Assembly: GCA_051647125.1 (NCBI GenBank)
Contig: JBOFDP010000085.1
Location: forward strand, 93,520-157,519
Reading direction: 5' to 3'
Source of the DNA: JBOFDP01 sp051647125
Lineage (GTDB): Bacteria; Bacteroidota; Bacteroidia; Chitinophagales; Chitinophagaceae
DNA: 64,000 nt
Numbering within the stretch: the first letter of the stretch is position 1; every line of letters begins with the position of its first letter. The notes beneath the pieces were generated by a model that was given only the letters and a program-made list of their open reading frames with translations, was not told the DNA's origin and did not search any database. Below, in pieces: positions 8,107 through 16,304 of this stretch. A program made the translations under genes and the position numbers.

Positions 8107-9258
8107 GTGAATTTTTCAGAACTAGTAGGACAAAAAAAAACAACTCATCATTTTATAGAAATGATACAAGAGAACCGTTTGAGCCATGCTGTTTTATTAA
8201 AAGGACATGAAGGCAATGGCTCGCTTGCTTTAGCTTTAAGTGTAGCACAATATTTGATGTGTGAAGAGCGAATTAAAAATACTCAACAACAAGATTCTTG
8301 TGGAAAATGCCCTAGTTGTATAAAAGCTCAACAATATATTCATCCAGACATTCATTTTTCGTACCCCATTATTAGCGAAAAAAATAAAATAAAAAGTATA
8401 GATTTTATTACACAATGGCGACATTTTTTAAATCATAAAATATATGGAAATATTTTCGATTGGTTTTTTTTTTTAAACCCAGAAAACAAACAAGGTAATA
8501 TTTCTGCTGATGAATGCAATCAAATTATACATGATCTTTCCCTAAAAGGGTATGAATCTCCTTATAAAATTATGTTGTTATGGATGCCAGAATATCTTGG
8601 AAAAGAAGGTAATAAATTACTTAAATTGATAGAAGAACCACCTTTGGGTACTTATTTATTTCTTATTACTGAAAATGCAAAAGATATTATTCCCACTATT
8701 GCCAGTCGTTGTTGCCCTATCCATATCCCTCTTGCCACAGATGAAAATATTACTCAATATCTTGTAAGAAAAGGAAATATTCCACAAACAGAAATACCTC
8801 AACTTGTGTCTACCTCGAAAGGAAATTTGAGAAAAATATTTTATTATGAAGAAATTACCTCTATGCAAAAAATTTATTTTTCTCACATAGACAAAATATT
8901 AAATGTGACATTTTCTTTAGGACCCATAGCTCATTCAAATTGTATAGAAGAAATTAATACTTTGGGCAGAGAAAAACAAAAATATTTACTTTTTTGTTTT
9001 TTATCGTTGATAGAAAAAATGATTACACTAAAAGTGTTTCAAACTAACCAAAAAATACAAAATAAGAATCAAGAATTTTCACTTATTAACAAAATGCTTT
9101 CTTTTACTAGTATTTCTGTGTGGATTAATATGGTACCTTTATTGGAAAAAAATATTTACTATATAGAAAGAAATGCCAACAGCAAAACATTATTTCATGC
9201 GTTGCTTATTCGGCTTTATTATGCAGTAAAAAAACAAACTTTAGTACATAATTTATAA
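8107..9258 (+). CDS. holB: DNA polymerase III delta' subunit
   Basis: Delta' is the clamp-loader subunit that stabilises the ring-opening complex. From the chosen GTG the protein begins MNFSELVGQ...ENRLSHAVLL, the usual start of delta'-type proteins. The upstream in-frame TTG at 8092 would sit inside the promoter box and is rejected. It has the zinc-binding cysteines (about 52, 65, 68 and 71, in CGKCPSC), and the P-loop is degenerate (GNGS instead of GxGK), as expected for a non-hydrolysing delta'. The SRC motif is kept (IASRCCP). At 383 residues it is a normal length. It forms a single-gene unit, apparently with a leaderless mRNA. Confidence 0.88.
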   Translation: MNFSELVGQKKTTHHFIEMIQENRLSHAVLLKGHEGNGSLALALSVAQYLMCEERIKNTQQQDSCGKCPSCIKAQQYIHPDIHFSYPIISEKNKIKSIDFITQWRHFLNHKIYGNIFDWFFFLNPENKQGNISADECNQIIHDLSLKGYESPYKIMLLWMPEYLGKEGNKLLKLIEEPPLGTYLFLITENAKDIIPTIASRCCPIHIPLATDENITQYLVRKGNIPQTEIPQLVSTSKGNLRKIFYYEEITSMQKIYFSHIDKILNVTFSLGPIAHSNCIEEINTLGREKQKYLLFCFLSLIEKMITLKVFQTNQKIQNKNQEFSLINKMLSFTSISVWINMVPLLEKNIYYIERNANSKTLFHALLIRLYYAVKKQTLVHNL

Positions 9259-9650
9259 AATAGCTCTTATTCTTTTTTATTTACTATAGAAAATCATTTT
9301 TACATCGAATAAACCCACGAATTCCTCATACCATTGTGCGTCTATTTTTTATTATTGCGCGTTTACAGCTATAATTTTAGTACAATACCAAACAAAAATA
9401 TTACAGATAATATTAATTTTTTCATAAATACAGTTTTTTACTGGTTAAGGTATATTTATTAAATCATTTTTTTATAGTAATTAAGTATTTCTTAAATGAC
9501 CTATAAAAAATACAAAGGCAACAAAAAATTTTACAAATGAAAATATTTTTTAACTAATTTTGCAATCTGAAAAAATGGATTATACACATAGTAGATATTG
9601 ACCAAAAACAGACTTTTTCGTTTTACCATTATCTAAACCTCCTTTAATTT
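9259..9650. other. Gene-free stretch, holB to wbqC
   Basis: 392 AT-rich bases with no open frame of note. It holds the wbqC -7 box (9555-9562), one isolated DnaA-box-like 9-mer TTATACACA at 9580-9588, and a weak CAGT/ACTG hairpin near 9431. No RNA gene or convincing terminator was recognised. Confidence 0.6.
9555..9562 (+). promoter_or_regulatory. -7 promoter box for wbqC
   Basis: TAATTTTG is an exact TAnnTTTG match. It implies an approximately 85-base 5' leader before the ATG at 9651, longer than most in this window. Confidence 0.5.
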
Positions 9651-10232
9651 ATGAGTGATTCAAGTATACATTATTTATCTTATTGGGGAAATCTAGATAC
9701 TTGGTTAGATATTTTTTATCACCAAAACGTATTTATTTTTGAAAATACTCCTTATCTAGATTTTCCTAAAGGTGCTTTAAACCGCACTTCTATTCTTTCG
9801 TCTCAAGGAGTTCTTAACTTAAGAATCCCCATACAAGGAGGACGTAAAAATAAACATTTGTTTAAAGATATTAAAATAGATAATAACAAACCTTGGAAAA
9901 AACACCATTACAAAAGTATAATCAGTTGTTATGGAAAATCGCCTTGGTGGAAAGAATATGAAGAAGATATAGAAAAATTTTATCAACAAAAAAAAATATT
10001 TTTATTGGATTTTAATCACTTAATCTATGAATGGGTTGCTAATACTTTGAAGTGTAAGATTAATTATATTTCAACAAATTCTTTGGTTAAAAACTGTAAT
10101 TTAAAAACCTCTTTTCCCATTTATCAACAAGTCTTTGGACATCGATTTAATAAAGAAGTTTTTATATTAGATGCTATCCTGTGTTTGGGGGAAAAAGAAT
10201 TGGTCTATTGTTTACAACACCATAAAAGATAA
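9651..10232 (+). CDS. WbqC family protein
   Basis: The 193-residue soluble protein belongs to the WbqC-like family, common in Bacteroidota and named after an O-antigen locus gene. The biochemical role is not firmly established. Family features seen are the N-terminal SYWGNLDTWLDIF segment, the FPKGALNRTSI and NLRIPIQGG segments, and the WKKHHYKSIISCYGKSPWW segment; the central basic and aromatic run is typical. There is no signal peptide or membrane segment. It is transcribed alone and converges on the lactate permease, with 39 bases between the two stops. The proposed link to nucleotide-sugar or glycan metabolism comes from family naming only. Confidence 0.75.
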   Translation: MSDSSIHYLSYWGNLDTWLDIFYHQNVFIFENTPYLDFPKGALNRTSILSSQGVLNLRIPIQGGRKNKHLFKDIKIDNNKPWKKHHYKSIISCYGKSPWWKEYEEDIEKFYQQKKIFLLDFNHLIYEWVANTLKCKINYISTNSLVKNCNLKTSFPIYQQVFGHRFNKEVFILDAILCLGEKELVYCLQHHKR

Positions 10233-10271
10233 TATCACAGATATAGCTTTTTTGAATATTTATTTTTTTTC

Positions 10272-11756
10272 TTAACAAAGAAAAATAATTAGGCTCAATA
10301 GAAGTAAACATATCAAAGCATAAAGTATTACAGATTTTAATATTTTTCCTTCCTGACCATCAAGCTTACAAGTAGAAGTAGCTACAGAAATACTTTGTGG
10401 AGAAATAATTTTTCCTACGGTTGCACCAGCAGTATTTGCCGAAGTAATCCATGTTGTGTCTAAGTGCAAATTATGAGCTACACTATATTGTAGCTTTGCA
10501 AATAGAATATTTGAAGCCGCATTACTGCCTGTTAAAAAAGTTCCAATACAACCAATAAAAGGAGCTATAAAGGAAAAATAATGTTGTGTAGAAGAAGCTA
10601 ATGCATTTGCCAATATTTCTATCATACCTGAAAAATCCATTATAGTAGCAAAAATGACTAAAAACAATGTTGTAAGTACTGTTTTTTTCATCTGTAGACA
10701 TGTTTTTCCTAAAATAATGCTCAACGTTTTTAAGCGAGCTCCTTGTATTAACCCACCGATTACTCCACCCAATAAAAGTAAAAAAGGAGTAGAGGTGAAC
10801 CACCAAATTTCAAATACAGCCAACCTACCTCCAATCATAAATTCAAATTGGTTATGAGCTAAATTTTCTAAAAAATATTTCAATGTTATTTTAAATGGAC
10901 TTGTAACAATAATTAACCCCACAATAATAATATATATACTCCAGGCTTTTAGAATATGTTTGTTTTTATAATGTACTTTGAAAGATTCCTTTTTATAAAA
11001 AACCTTTGCTATAACCATTAATGCTAATAATACAAAAATACAACTAATAATACCAGGAACCTCTACACTTAAAAATAATGCTGAAAAATATTGAGAAACA
11101 AAAGAAACTATCCCTAAAGATATTGCTAAAATTATATTTTGCCAAATAGCTTTATGGTTGATAATCATGGTTACCATAAAAATAGTTACAATCATTAATG
11201 CTAATAATTGCCAGACTATCGTCAGACCCAAAGCTTTCTCTGGTATACCTGTTTCTTGAGACAGTGTAACAATAACTAAACCAATACTTCCAAAAGCTGT
11301 ATTAGCACTATTGGCAATCAAACTTACCATAGCCGAAACCATAGGTTTATATCCTATTCCTATTAAAATAGCCATAGGAATAGCTACAGAAGTGCCAAAA
11401 CCTGCAAGTGATTCTAATAGCCCACCAAAACCAAAAGTAATTAGTAATACTTGTATTGTTTTATTTTTTGAAATAGAAGAAATTTGAGATTCTAATACTT
11501 TCATATATTTTGTATACAATAGTATATTATATCCAAAAATAGCCATAATCACAATAAAGATAATAAGTCCAAATGCCTTGATTGAACCAAATGCCATAGA
11601 TTGAAAAAAATCTTGGAGAGGAAAATGAAAATATAATACCGCTAACACCAAACAAACTACTAAGGCAATCAAACTACTAAGATAACTAGTAACTCTAAAT
11701 ACCCCGAGCAAAAGAATGAGGACCAAAATAGGAATAGTTGATAAAAAAATATCCAT
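10272..11756 (-). CDS. lctP: L-lactate permease (LctP family)
   Basis: LctP proteins import L-lactate (also D-lactate or glycolate) by proton symport. The 494-residue protein has about 12-13 membrane segments across its length. Characteristic stretches are GFGGLLESLAGFGTSVAIP near 110-130, NSANTAFGSIG near 148-158, and the C-terminal FLTGSNAASNILFAKLQ followed by SANTAGATVGKIISPQ, all typical of the family. Length is slightly below the usual 530-560, mostly in loops. It has its own -7 box and no lactate dehydrogenase or regulator beside it, so it appears to be a stand-alone transporter gene. Expected location is the inner membrane. Confidence 0.88.
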   Translation of the reverse strand: MDIFLSTIPILVLILLLGVFRVTSYLSSLIALVVCLVLAVLYFHFPLQDFFQSMAFGSIKAFGLIIFIVIMAIFGYNILLYTKYMKVLESQISSISKNKTIQVLLITFGFGGLLESLAGFGTSVAIPMAILIGIGYKPMVSAMVSLIANSANTAFGSIGLVIVTLSQETGIPEKALGLTIVWQLLALMIVTIFMVTMIINHKAIWQNIILAISLGIVSFVSQYFSALFLSVEVPGIISCIFVLLALMVIAKVFYKKESFKVHYKNKHILKAWSIYIIIVGLIIVTSPFKITLKYFLENLAHNQFEFMIGGRLAVFEIWWFTSTPFLLLLGGVIGGLIQGARLKTLSIILGKTCLQMKKTVLTTLFLVIFATIMDFSGMIEILANALASSTQHYFSFIAPFIGCIGTFLTGSNAASNILFAKLQYSVAHNLHLDTTWITSANTAGATVGKIISPQSISVATSTCKLDGQEGKILKSVILYALICLLLLSLIIFLC

Positions 11757-11776
11757 AAAAAGAAAATAACAACAAG

Positions 11777-11784
11777 CAAAAGTA
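11777..11784 (-). promoter_or_regulatory. -7 promoter box for lctP
   Basis: On the minus strand TACTTTTG matches TAnnTTTG, ending 20 bases before the lctP ATG at 11756. Confidence 0.5.
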
Positions 11785-11794
11785 TTGATTTTTT

Positions 11795-12730
11795 CTATTT
11801 TTTTGTAGATGGCATAGGAAAATCTAAGGCAATATTAGGTTTGATGGTATTGGTTTGGAAGATAAATTGTAATGTTTGGTGTTGGTTTTTGGTGTTAGTT
11901 ATCTGATTAGAAATCATAAATTTTTTAGGTAAAAAATTATTCTTTGCTATAAGTTCATATTCTAAAAAATTAATATCCACATGTATTTTTCCTTGTTTCA
12001 TAAAAAACTTATCAAGTAAATAAGTCTCTATATTATTGCTAAATAGTGCAATAATTTTTCCTTGCGGGAAGGAATAATTAATAGTATATTGTTGGGTAAT
12101 GTTATTATACCAAATAGAATCAGAAACTATTTTTGGGAAAGGAAAATTTCCTAAAAAACATAGATTCATAAACATAAAAACTTCTTGTGGGTTATCTTTA
12201 ATATAATCTAACATAGATTTCATTTTGTTTAATTTATCTATTTCTATAGAATTATCTTGTTTCTTTTTTTTACTATGTTTTTTTATAAATGCCAATGTTG
12301 AATCATACTGATTTTCCAAAAGTTGATGTAAATGAAAAGCATTATTTTCCCCTATTATTTTCACTAAAAAATCTTTTTTTGTAGCTTTTATACGTACTAT
12401 CTCTATTCCAAAATAAGTCATAGAACACCAAAAAACACTATCTTTAAAAATACGTGTTTCCATACTAAAGTTTATCTTGTGCTTCTCTTCTTTTGCTTGA
12501 ACATAAACTTTTGTTTTTATCTTTACGGTTTGAATATCTGTATGCTTTTTGGTATACAAAATAGAATTTATAAGAGCCGTATCTTGTAATCGTTTTTGGC
12601 TTAAAAGTATAGAATCATTAAATCCAAAACCCTCATTTTCTACTATTGAAGAATACAACAAATCATTTTTGCTGCCACATTGTATAAATAAAAAAACACT
12701 TATACAACAAATCATTATTTTGGGTATCAT
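11795..12730 (-). CDS. DUF4292 family lipoprotein
   Basis: The 311-residue protein begins with a hydrophobic signal and a lipobox-like FIQC-GS, so it is probably lipidated at Cys18 and exported. The body resembles DUF4292, a Bacteroidota envelope family with an extended LolA/LolB-like beta fold (for example FSMETRIFKDSVFWCSMTYF and IVRIKATKKDFLVK). No function is established for the family; roles in lipoprotein or outer-membrane assembly are speculation. The start codon lies only four bases after an exact -7 box, so the message looks leaderless. It is divergent from the secreted unknown at 12817. Confidence 0.75.
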   Translation of the reverse strand: MIPKIMICCISVFLFIQCGSKNDLLYSSIVENEGFGFNDSILLSQKRLQDTALINSILYTKKHTDIQTVKIKTKVYVQAKEEKHKINFSMETRIFKDSVFWCSMTYFGIEIVRIKATKKDFLVKIIGENNAFHLHQLLENQYDSTLAFIKKHSKKKKQDNSIEIDKLNKMKSMLDYIKDNPQEVFMFMNLCFLGNFPFPKIVSDSIWYNNITQQYTINYSFPQGKIIALFSNNIETYLLDKFFMKQGKIHVDINFLEYELIAKNNFLPKKFMISNQITNTKNQHQTLQFIFQTNTIKPNIALDFPMPSTKK

Positions 12731-12734
12731 ATAA

Positions 12735-12742
12735 CAAAACTA
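12735..12742 (-). promoter_or_regulatory. -7 promoter box abutting the DUF4292 gene start
   Basis: Minus-strand TAGTTTTG matches TAnnTTTG. Four bases (TTAT) separate it from the ATG at 12730, the same spacing as at holB. Confidence 0.6.
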
Positions 12743-12788
12743 CAACAATATGTTTGGAAAAACATTTTTCGTTCTCCTTTATCTAGAT

Positions 12789-12796
12789 TATCTTTG
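12789..12796 (+). promoter_or_regulatory. -7 promoter box for the 12817 gene
   Basis: TATCTTTG, an exact TAnnTTTG match, ends 20 bases before the ATG at 12817. Confidence 0.55.
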
Positions 12797-12816
12797 TAGA
12801 GGCTAAAAATACTTCT

Positions 12817-13710
12817 ATGAAAAAAATTATTTTCCTAACTTTTTTTTTATGTACAACCCTTGCTTATACTCAAAAAAACTCCTTGTTTTGGAATATACGT
12901 ATAGATAGTTTGCGGTATATTTATGAACAAACATTATTAAGTTCTGAATCTTTCTCCTCTAATTATTCCCAGGATAGTCTTATAATAAAAATTATTGTGC
13001 GTATGCTACGTGATGACAATAGTTACAAACAAAAATGGGATTCTTTATCAGGTTTTCTTACTTGTATGATAGCTCCGGACAATAAATTTAGGGTAATTAC
13101 CTGGAAAATACCCATTCCCTCAGCTTCAAATCTTTTTTCTTATAGAGGTATCATACAAATGAATGATAAAACCAATACACTTATTCCTTTGTTTGATGGA
13201 TATGTTTTTAGTCAAAATAGATATCGTGCCGATGGGTATGATAATCATAAAAACTGGTTTGGAGCTACCTATTATGCCATCTTTCAATTAGAAAAAAACG
13301 AACCCACTTATACACTTTTCGGACTTAGACAAGATGATGTTTTTTCTGATAAAAAAATTATAGAAACCTTTTCTTTAAACAAAGATAAAAGTATTTCCTT
13401 TGGAGGAGCTTTTCACCTAAACGGTATCGACACAAACATTTATACCAATAATAACGAACGTTTCATTTTTGCCTTCAAAAAAGGTATTTCTACTACTTTT
13501 TTATATGAAAAAGATTTAAAAAGAATTGTTTTTGATCAGCTTACTTCTATATCCAATTCTCTAATGGGTCAAAATAAACTAATCTCTGGTATATCTGGAA
13601 TTAACAATATTTTTGTACCTGATGGACATTATTTAGGATTAAAATACCAAGGAAATGGTACTTGGTTTTTTGTTGGTGATGTTCTTAATTTGTTGAAAAA
13701 GAAAAATTAA
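12817..13710 (+). CDS. Secreted protein of unknown function
   Basis: I do not recognise a named family. The 297-residue protein has a clear signal peptide (MKKIIFLTFFLCTTLAYTQ) and is therefore probably periplasmic or on the outer membrane. The remainder is rich in aromatic residues and alternating beta-strand patterns, with no catalytic motif visible. The pattern 'YYAIFQLEKNEPTYTLFGLRQDD' suggests a conserved Bacteroidota envelope family whose members I recall only as hypothetical. It is monocistronic: a -7 box lies just upstream and another lies before the following ubiE. It is divergent from the DUF4292 lipoprotein, with short upstream regions on both sides. Confidence 0.7.
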   Translation: MKKIIFLTFFLCTTLAYTQKNSLFWNIRIDSLRYIYEQTLLSSESFSSNYSQDSLIIKIIVRMLRDDNSYKQKWDSLSGFLTCMIAPDNKFRVITWKIPIPSASNLFSYRGIIQMNDKTNTLIPLFDGYVFSQNRYRADGYDNHKNWFGATYYAIFQLEKNEPTYTLFGLRQDDVFSDKKIIETFSLNKDKSISFGGAFHLNGIDTNIYTNNNERFIFAFKKGISTTFLYEKDLKRIVFDQLTSISNSLMGQNKLISGISGINNIFVPDGHYLGLKYQGNGTWFFVGDVLNLLKKKN

Positions 13711-13771
13711 AAGAATCAATATTATAAACTATATTATTATTCCCTTACATACAGGATATAAAGAAAACACT

Positions 13772-13779
13772 TATTTTTG
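13772..13779 (+). promoter_or_regulatory. -7 promoter box for ubiE/menG-porT
   Basis: TATTTTTG, an exact TAnnTTTG match, lies 19 bases before the ATG at 13799. Confidence 0.55.
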
Positions 13780-13798
13780 TAAAAATTTTTTCTTATTT

Positions 13799-14542
13799 AT
13801 GGATTATCCACATGACAATATTGTACCTGATAAAAAAGAAACTACTGATAAAAAAAAGCAAGTGTCTACCATGTTTAATGAAATTGCTTCTCTTTATGAT
13901 ACTGCCAATAGATTATTATCCTTAGGTATAGACAAAAATTGGAGAAAAAAAGCACTTAAAGAGCTGAAACTACAAAACCCTCAATATATACTAGATGTGG
14001 CTACTGGTACTGGTGACTTTGCTATAATGACTTATGAGTATCTAAAGTCGAAAAAAATTATTGGTATAGATATTGCCCAAAAAATGTTAGAACAAGGTCA
14101 TAAAAAAACTACCCTTAAAAACTTACAATCACATATTGAATTTCAATTAGGTGATGCCGAAAAAATACAATTTCCGGATTGCTCTTTTGATGCTATCACT
14201 GTTGCTTTTGGGGTAAGAAATTTTGAAAACCTACTCAAAGGATTACAAGAAATGTATAGAGTCTTAAAACCTAATGGGAAATGTGTTATTTTAGAATTTA
14301 GCCAACCTAAAGGCTGGTTTCAATATATATATAATATTTATTTAAAATACATTACTCCCAATATAGGAGGACTAATTACAAGAAAAAAAACGGCTTATTT
14401 ATATTTAAGAAATTCTATACAAGCATTCCCTGAAAGAAATAATTTTGAGAAAATTATGCAAAATGCTGGTTTTGAAAAAACATATCGTATTTCATTATCT
14501 GGAGGTATTTGCCATATTTATGTAGGATGCAAAAAATTATAA
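13799..14542 (+). CDS. ubiE: Demethylmenaquinone methyltransferase (UbiE/MenG)
   Basis: The enzyme performs the last C-methylation of menaquinone (and ubiquinone where made), using S-adenosylmethionine. The 247-residue class I methyltransferase has the SAM motif DVATGTGDFAI near residues 61-71, the acidic strand-2 residue in GIDIAQKML, and the UbiE signature AVAFGVRNF-like segment TVAFGVRNFENL near 137-148. In Bacteroidota the relevant substrate is presumably demethylmenaquinone. It overlaps porT by 34 bases, an ubiE-porT pair that is common in this phylum. An isolated TTATCCACA 9-mer at its start codon region is probably coincidental. Confidence 0.93.
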   Translation: MDYPHDNIVPDKKETTDKKKQVSTMFNEIASLYDTANRLLSLGIDKNWRKKALKELKLQNPQYILDVATGTGDFAIMTYEYLKSKKIIGIDIAQKMLEQGHKKTTLKNLQSHIEFQLGDAEKIQFPDCSFDAITVAFGVRNFENLLKGLQEMYRVLKPNGKCVILEFSQPKGWFQYIYNIYLKYITPNIGGLITRKKTAYLYLRNSIQAFPERNNFEKIMQNAGFEKTYRISLSGGICHIYVGCKKL

Positions 14543-15297
14543 TCCATATATGTTTTTTACTTTGTTTGAGTATATCAACGAATGCTCAGCATGCAAATCG
14601 TTTTAGACTCCATACAGAAAGCTATTGGAATAATAAAGATTTTGAAAATACAAAATGGTTTTTTAGCCTTGTTTTAGGTCCTCAAATATCCTGGTATAAC
14701 ATACAAAAAAATAAAAATTTTTATTCTCAAGATACTCTCTTTAGCATTAAACCTAACCTGGGTGGTGGATTTACTGCTGGTATAGATTTTACTTGGAAAC
14801 CTAATAAATATATTGAACTTAAAACCAACCTTTTTCAGTTTTTAATAGAACAACGTTCTATTACTTATACCATTACCAAACCTGGATTTTTAGAAACGCC
14901 AATAATGACAAAGGTTTCTGAATCGGCTTTTTTACGTTTTCCTGTAATCGTTAAAATTAACTCCGATAGAATTAATAATTTTAGGGTTTTTGTTTTTTCC
15001 GGTTTTAAATATGATATAGAAGTAGCTTCTAATTTCTCTCAAAAGGTAGATATTACTCGTATTTCTTTTAATAAAAGTGATTGGGGACTACAAGGTGGTT
15101 TTGGATTTCATTTTTATTTGCCCACTGTGGTACTTACCACCCAATTTCAATTTGATTATGGTTTTAATAATTTGATTATCCCAAATTCGGAAAATAAGTT
15201 TTTAGCCTCTATTAGTGAAATTCATAATAGAAGTATTTCTTTAAAACTAATTGTTGAAGGATTGTTTGGAGAAAATGGTTGGGTTAATTTACAATAA
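14509..15297 (+). CDS. porT: PorT family outer-membrane beta-barrel protein (type IX secretion)
   Basis: PorT is a conserved outer-membrane barrel needed for the type IX secretion system in Bacteroidota; this is knowledge of the family. The 262-residue protein has a signal peptide ending near SISTNAQ and then eight or so amphipathic strands, such as LVLGPQISWYNI, GGGFTAGIDFTWKPN and GLQGGFGFHFYL. Its position directly after ubiE, with a 34-base overlap, matches the frequent ubiE-porT arrangement and supports the name. An alternative start 18 bases further in (MQKIIIHICF) gives a more typical signal peptide. No other type IX core gene is in this window. Confidence 0.75.
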   Translation: MPYLCRMQKIIIHICFLLCLSISTNAQHANRFRLHTESYWNNKDFENTKWFFSLVLGPQISWYNIQKNKNFYSQDTLFSIKPNLGGGFTAGIDFTWKPNKYIELKTNLFQFLIEQRSITYTITKPGFLETPIMTKVSESAFLRFPVIVKINSDRINNFRVFVFSGFKYDIEVASNFSQKVDITRISFNKSDWGLQGGFGFHFYLPTVVLTTQFQFDYGFNNLIIPNSENKFLASISEIHNRSISLKLIVEGLFGENGWVNLQ

Positions 15298-15330
15298 AAT
15301 ATAAACAAACTTATTCTCAATAAAAAGTTC

Positions 15331-15338
15331 TATTTTTG
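15331..15338 (+). promoter_or_regulatory. -7 promoter box for terC-alr
   Basis: TATTTTTG, an exact TAnnTTTG match, ends 23 bases before the GTG start at 15362. Confidence 0.55.
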
Positions 15339-15361
15339 TAAACAATTCTTTCTTTTTTGTA

Positions 15362-16288
15362 GTGAATCATGATTTTTGGATATACCTCTGTTTTGGTATC
15401 ATATTATTGATAGGTCTTATTTTAGACATTTCTTTTCTTTCTAAAAAAAATAAAGTTATTTCTTTTAAAATGGCTTTATTAGAAAGCTCTATTTGGGTTT
15501 TGATTGGGTTGGGTTTTGGATTATTTATTTTGAATGAGCGTGGTTATTCTATAGCTTTGGACTATTGGACAGCATACCTTACAGAATGGTCTCTTAGTGT
15601 AGATAATCTTTTTGTATTTATTCTCTTGTTTCAAAGTTTTAAGGTAAAAGAAAAATATGAAGGCAGGGCTTTATTTTGGGGTATTTTATTAGCCATTATT
15701 TTAAGAATAATTTTGATTACTCTAGGTATTGAGTTGGTAAAAAATTATTCTTGGGTACTTTATATTTTTGGATTATTTTTATTGTACACTGGTATAAAAA
15801 TAGTTGTAACTAAAAACAAAGAGGCAGAAGTAGATTTTAAAAAAACAAAAATAGCAAAATTTTTTTATAAATTTCTTAAAGTACACCCTCGTTATGAAGG
15901 CAATCACTTTATTATAAAAAATAGAAAACATGAATATTTTACAACTTCATTATTTATAGTTGTTTTAATATTGATGTTTATAGATATTGCTTTTGCGGTA
16001 GATTCCATTCCTGCTACTTTGGCAATTACTCAGATTCCTATAGCTGTATATTTATCTAATGTCTTTGCGGTGCTTGGTTTGCGCCCTTTATATTTTGTAT
16101 TAAAACATGCTATTCATCAATTTACATACCTCAATTTTGGTGTTGGAATAATCTTGATTTTTATAGGGATAAAAATCTGTTTGCCTTTTTTTAATATACT
16201 TATAGGGTCAATATTTTCTTTTATTTTTATTCTGAGTTGCTTATTTTTGTCTATCTTACTCTCTGTATTATTTAAGAAAAATAAATAA
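15362..16288 (+). CDS. TerC/Alx family integral membrane protein
   Basis: This 308-residue protein has seven to nine membrane segments and belongs to the TerC/Alx family, linked to tellurium resistance and, in better-studied members, manganese export. Signature acidic membrane segments are visible: TEWSLSVDNLFVF near residues 75-87 and FIDIAFAVDSIPATLAIT near 203-220. The start is GTG, preceded by a -7 box at a normal distance; the upstream bases offer no better start. It is followed 16 bases later by alr without a clear promoter, so the two are probably cotranscribed. A Mn homeostasis role is a family-based inference. Confidence 0.85.
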   Translation: MNHDFWIYLCFGIILLIGLILDISFLSKKNKVISFKMALLESSIWVLIGLGFGLFILNERGYSIALDYWTAYLTEWSLSVDNLFVFILLFQSFKVKEKYEGRALFWGILLAIILRIILITLGIELVKNYSWVLYIFGLFLLYTGIKIVVTKNKEAEVDFKKTKIAKFFYKFLKVHPRYEGNHFIIKNRKHEYFTTSLFIVVLILMFIDIAFAVDSIPATLAITQIPIAVYLSNVFAVLGLRPLYFVLKHAIHQFTYLNFGVGIILIFIGIKICLPFFNILIGSIFSFIFILSCLFLSILLSVLFKKNK

Positions 16289-16304
16289 TAACTTAGAACT
16301 TTTT

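Noticed and set aside
9580..9588. DnaA-box-like TTATACACA
   Set aside because: Isolated; several such 9-mers are expected by chance in 64 kb of AT-rich DNA, so it is not counted as an origin.
13804..13812. DnaA-box-like TTATCCACA at the ubiE start
   Set aside because: Isolated and within coding sequence; no cluster around it.
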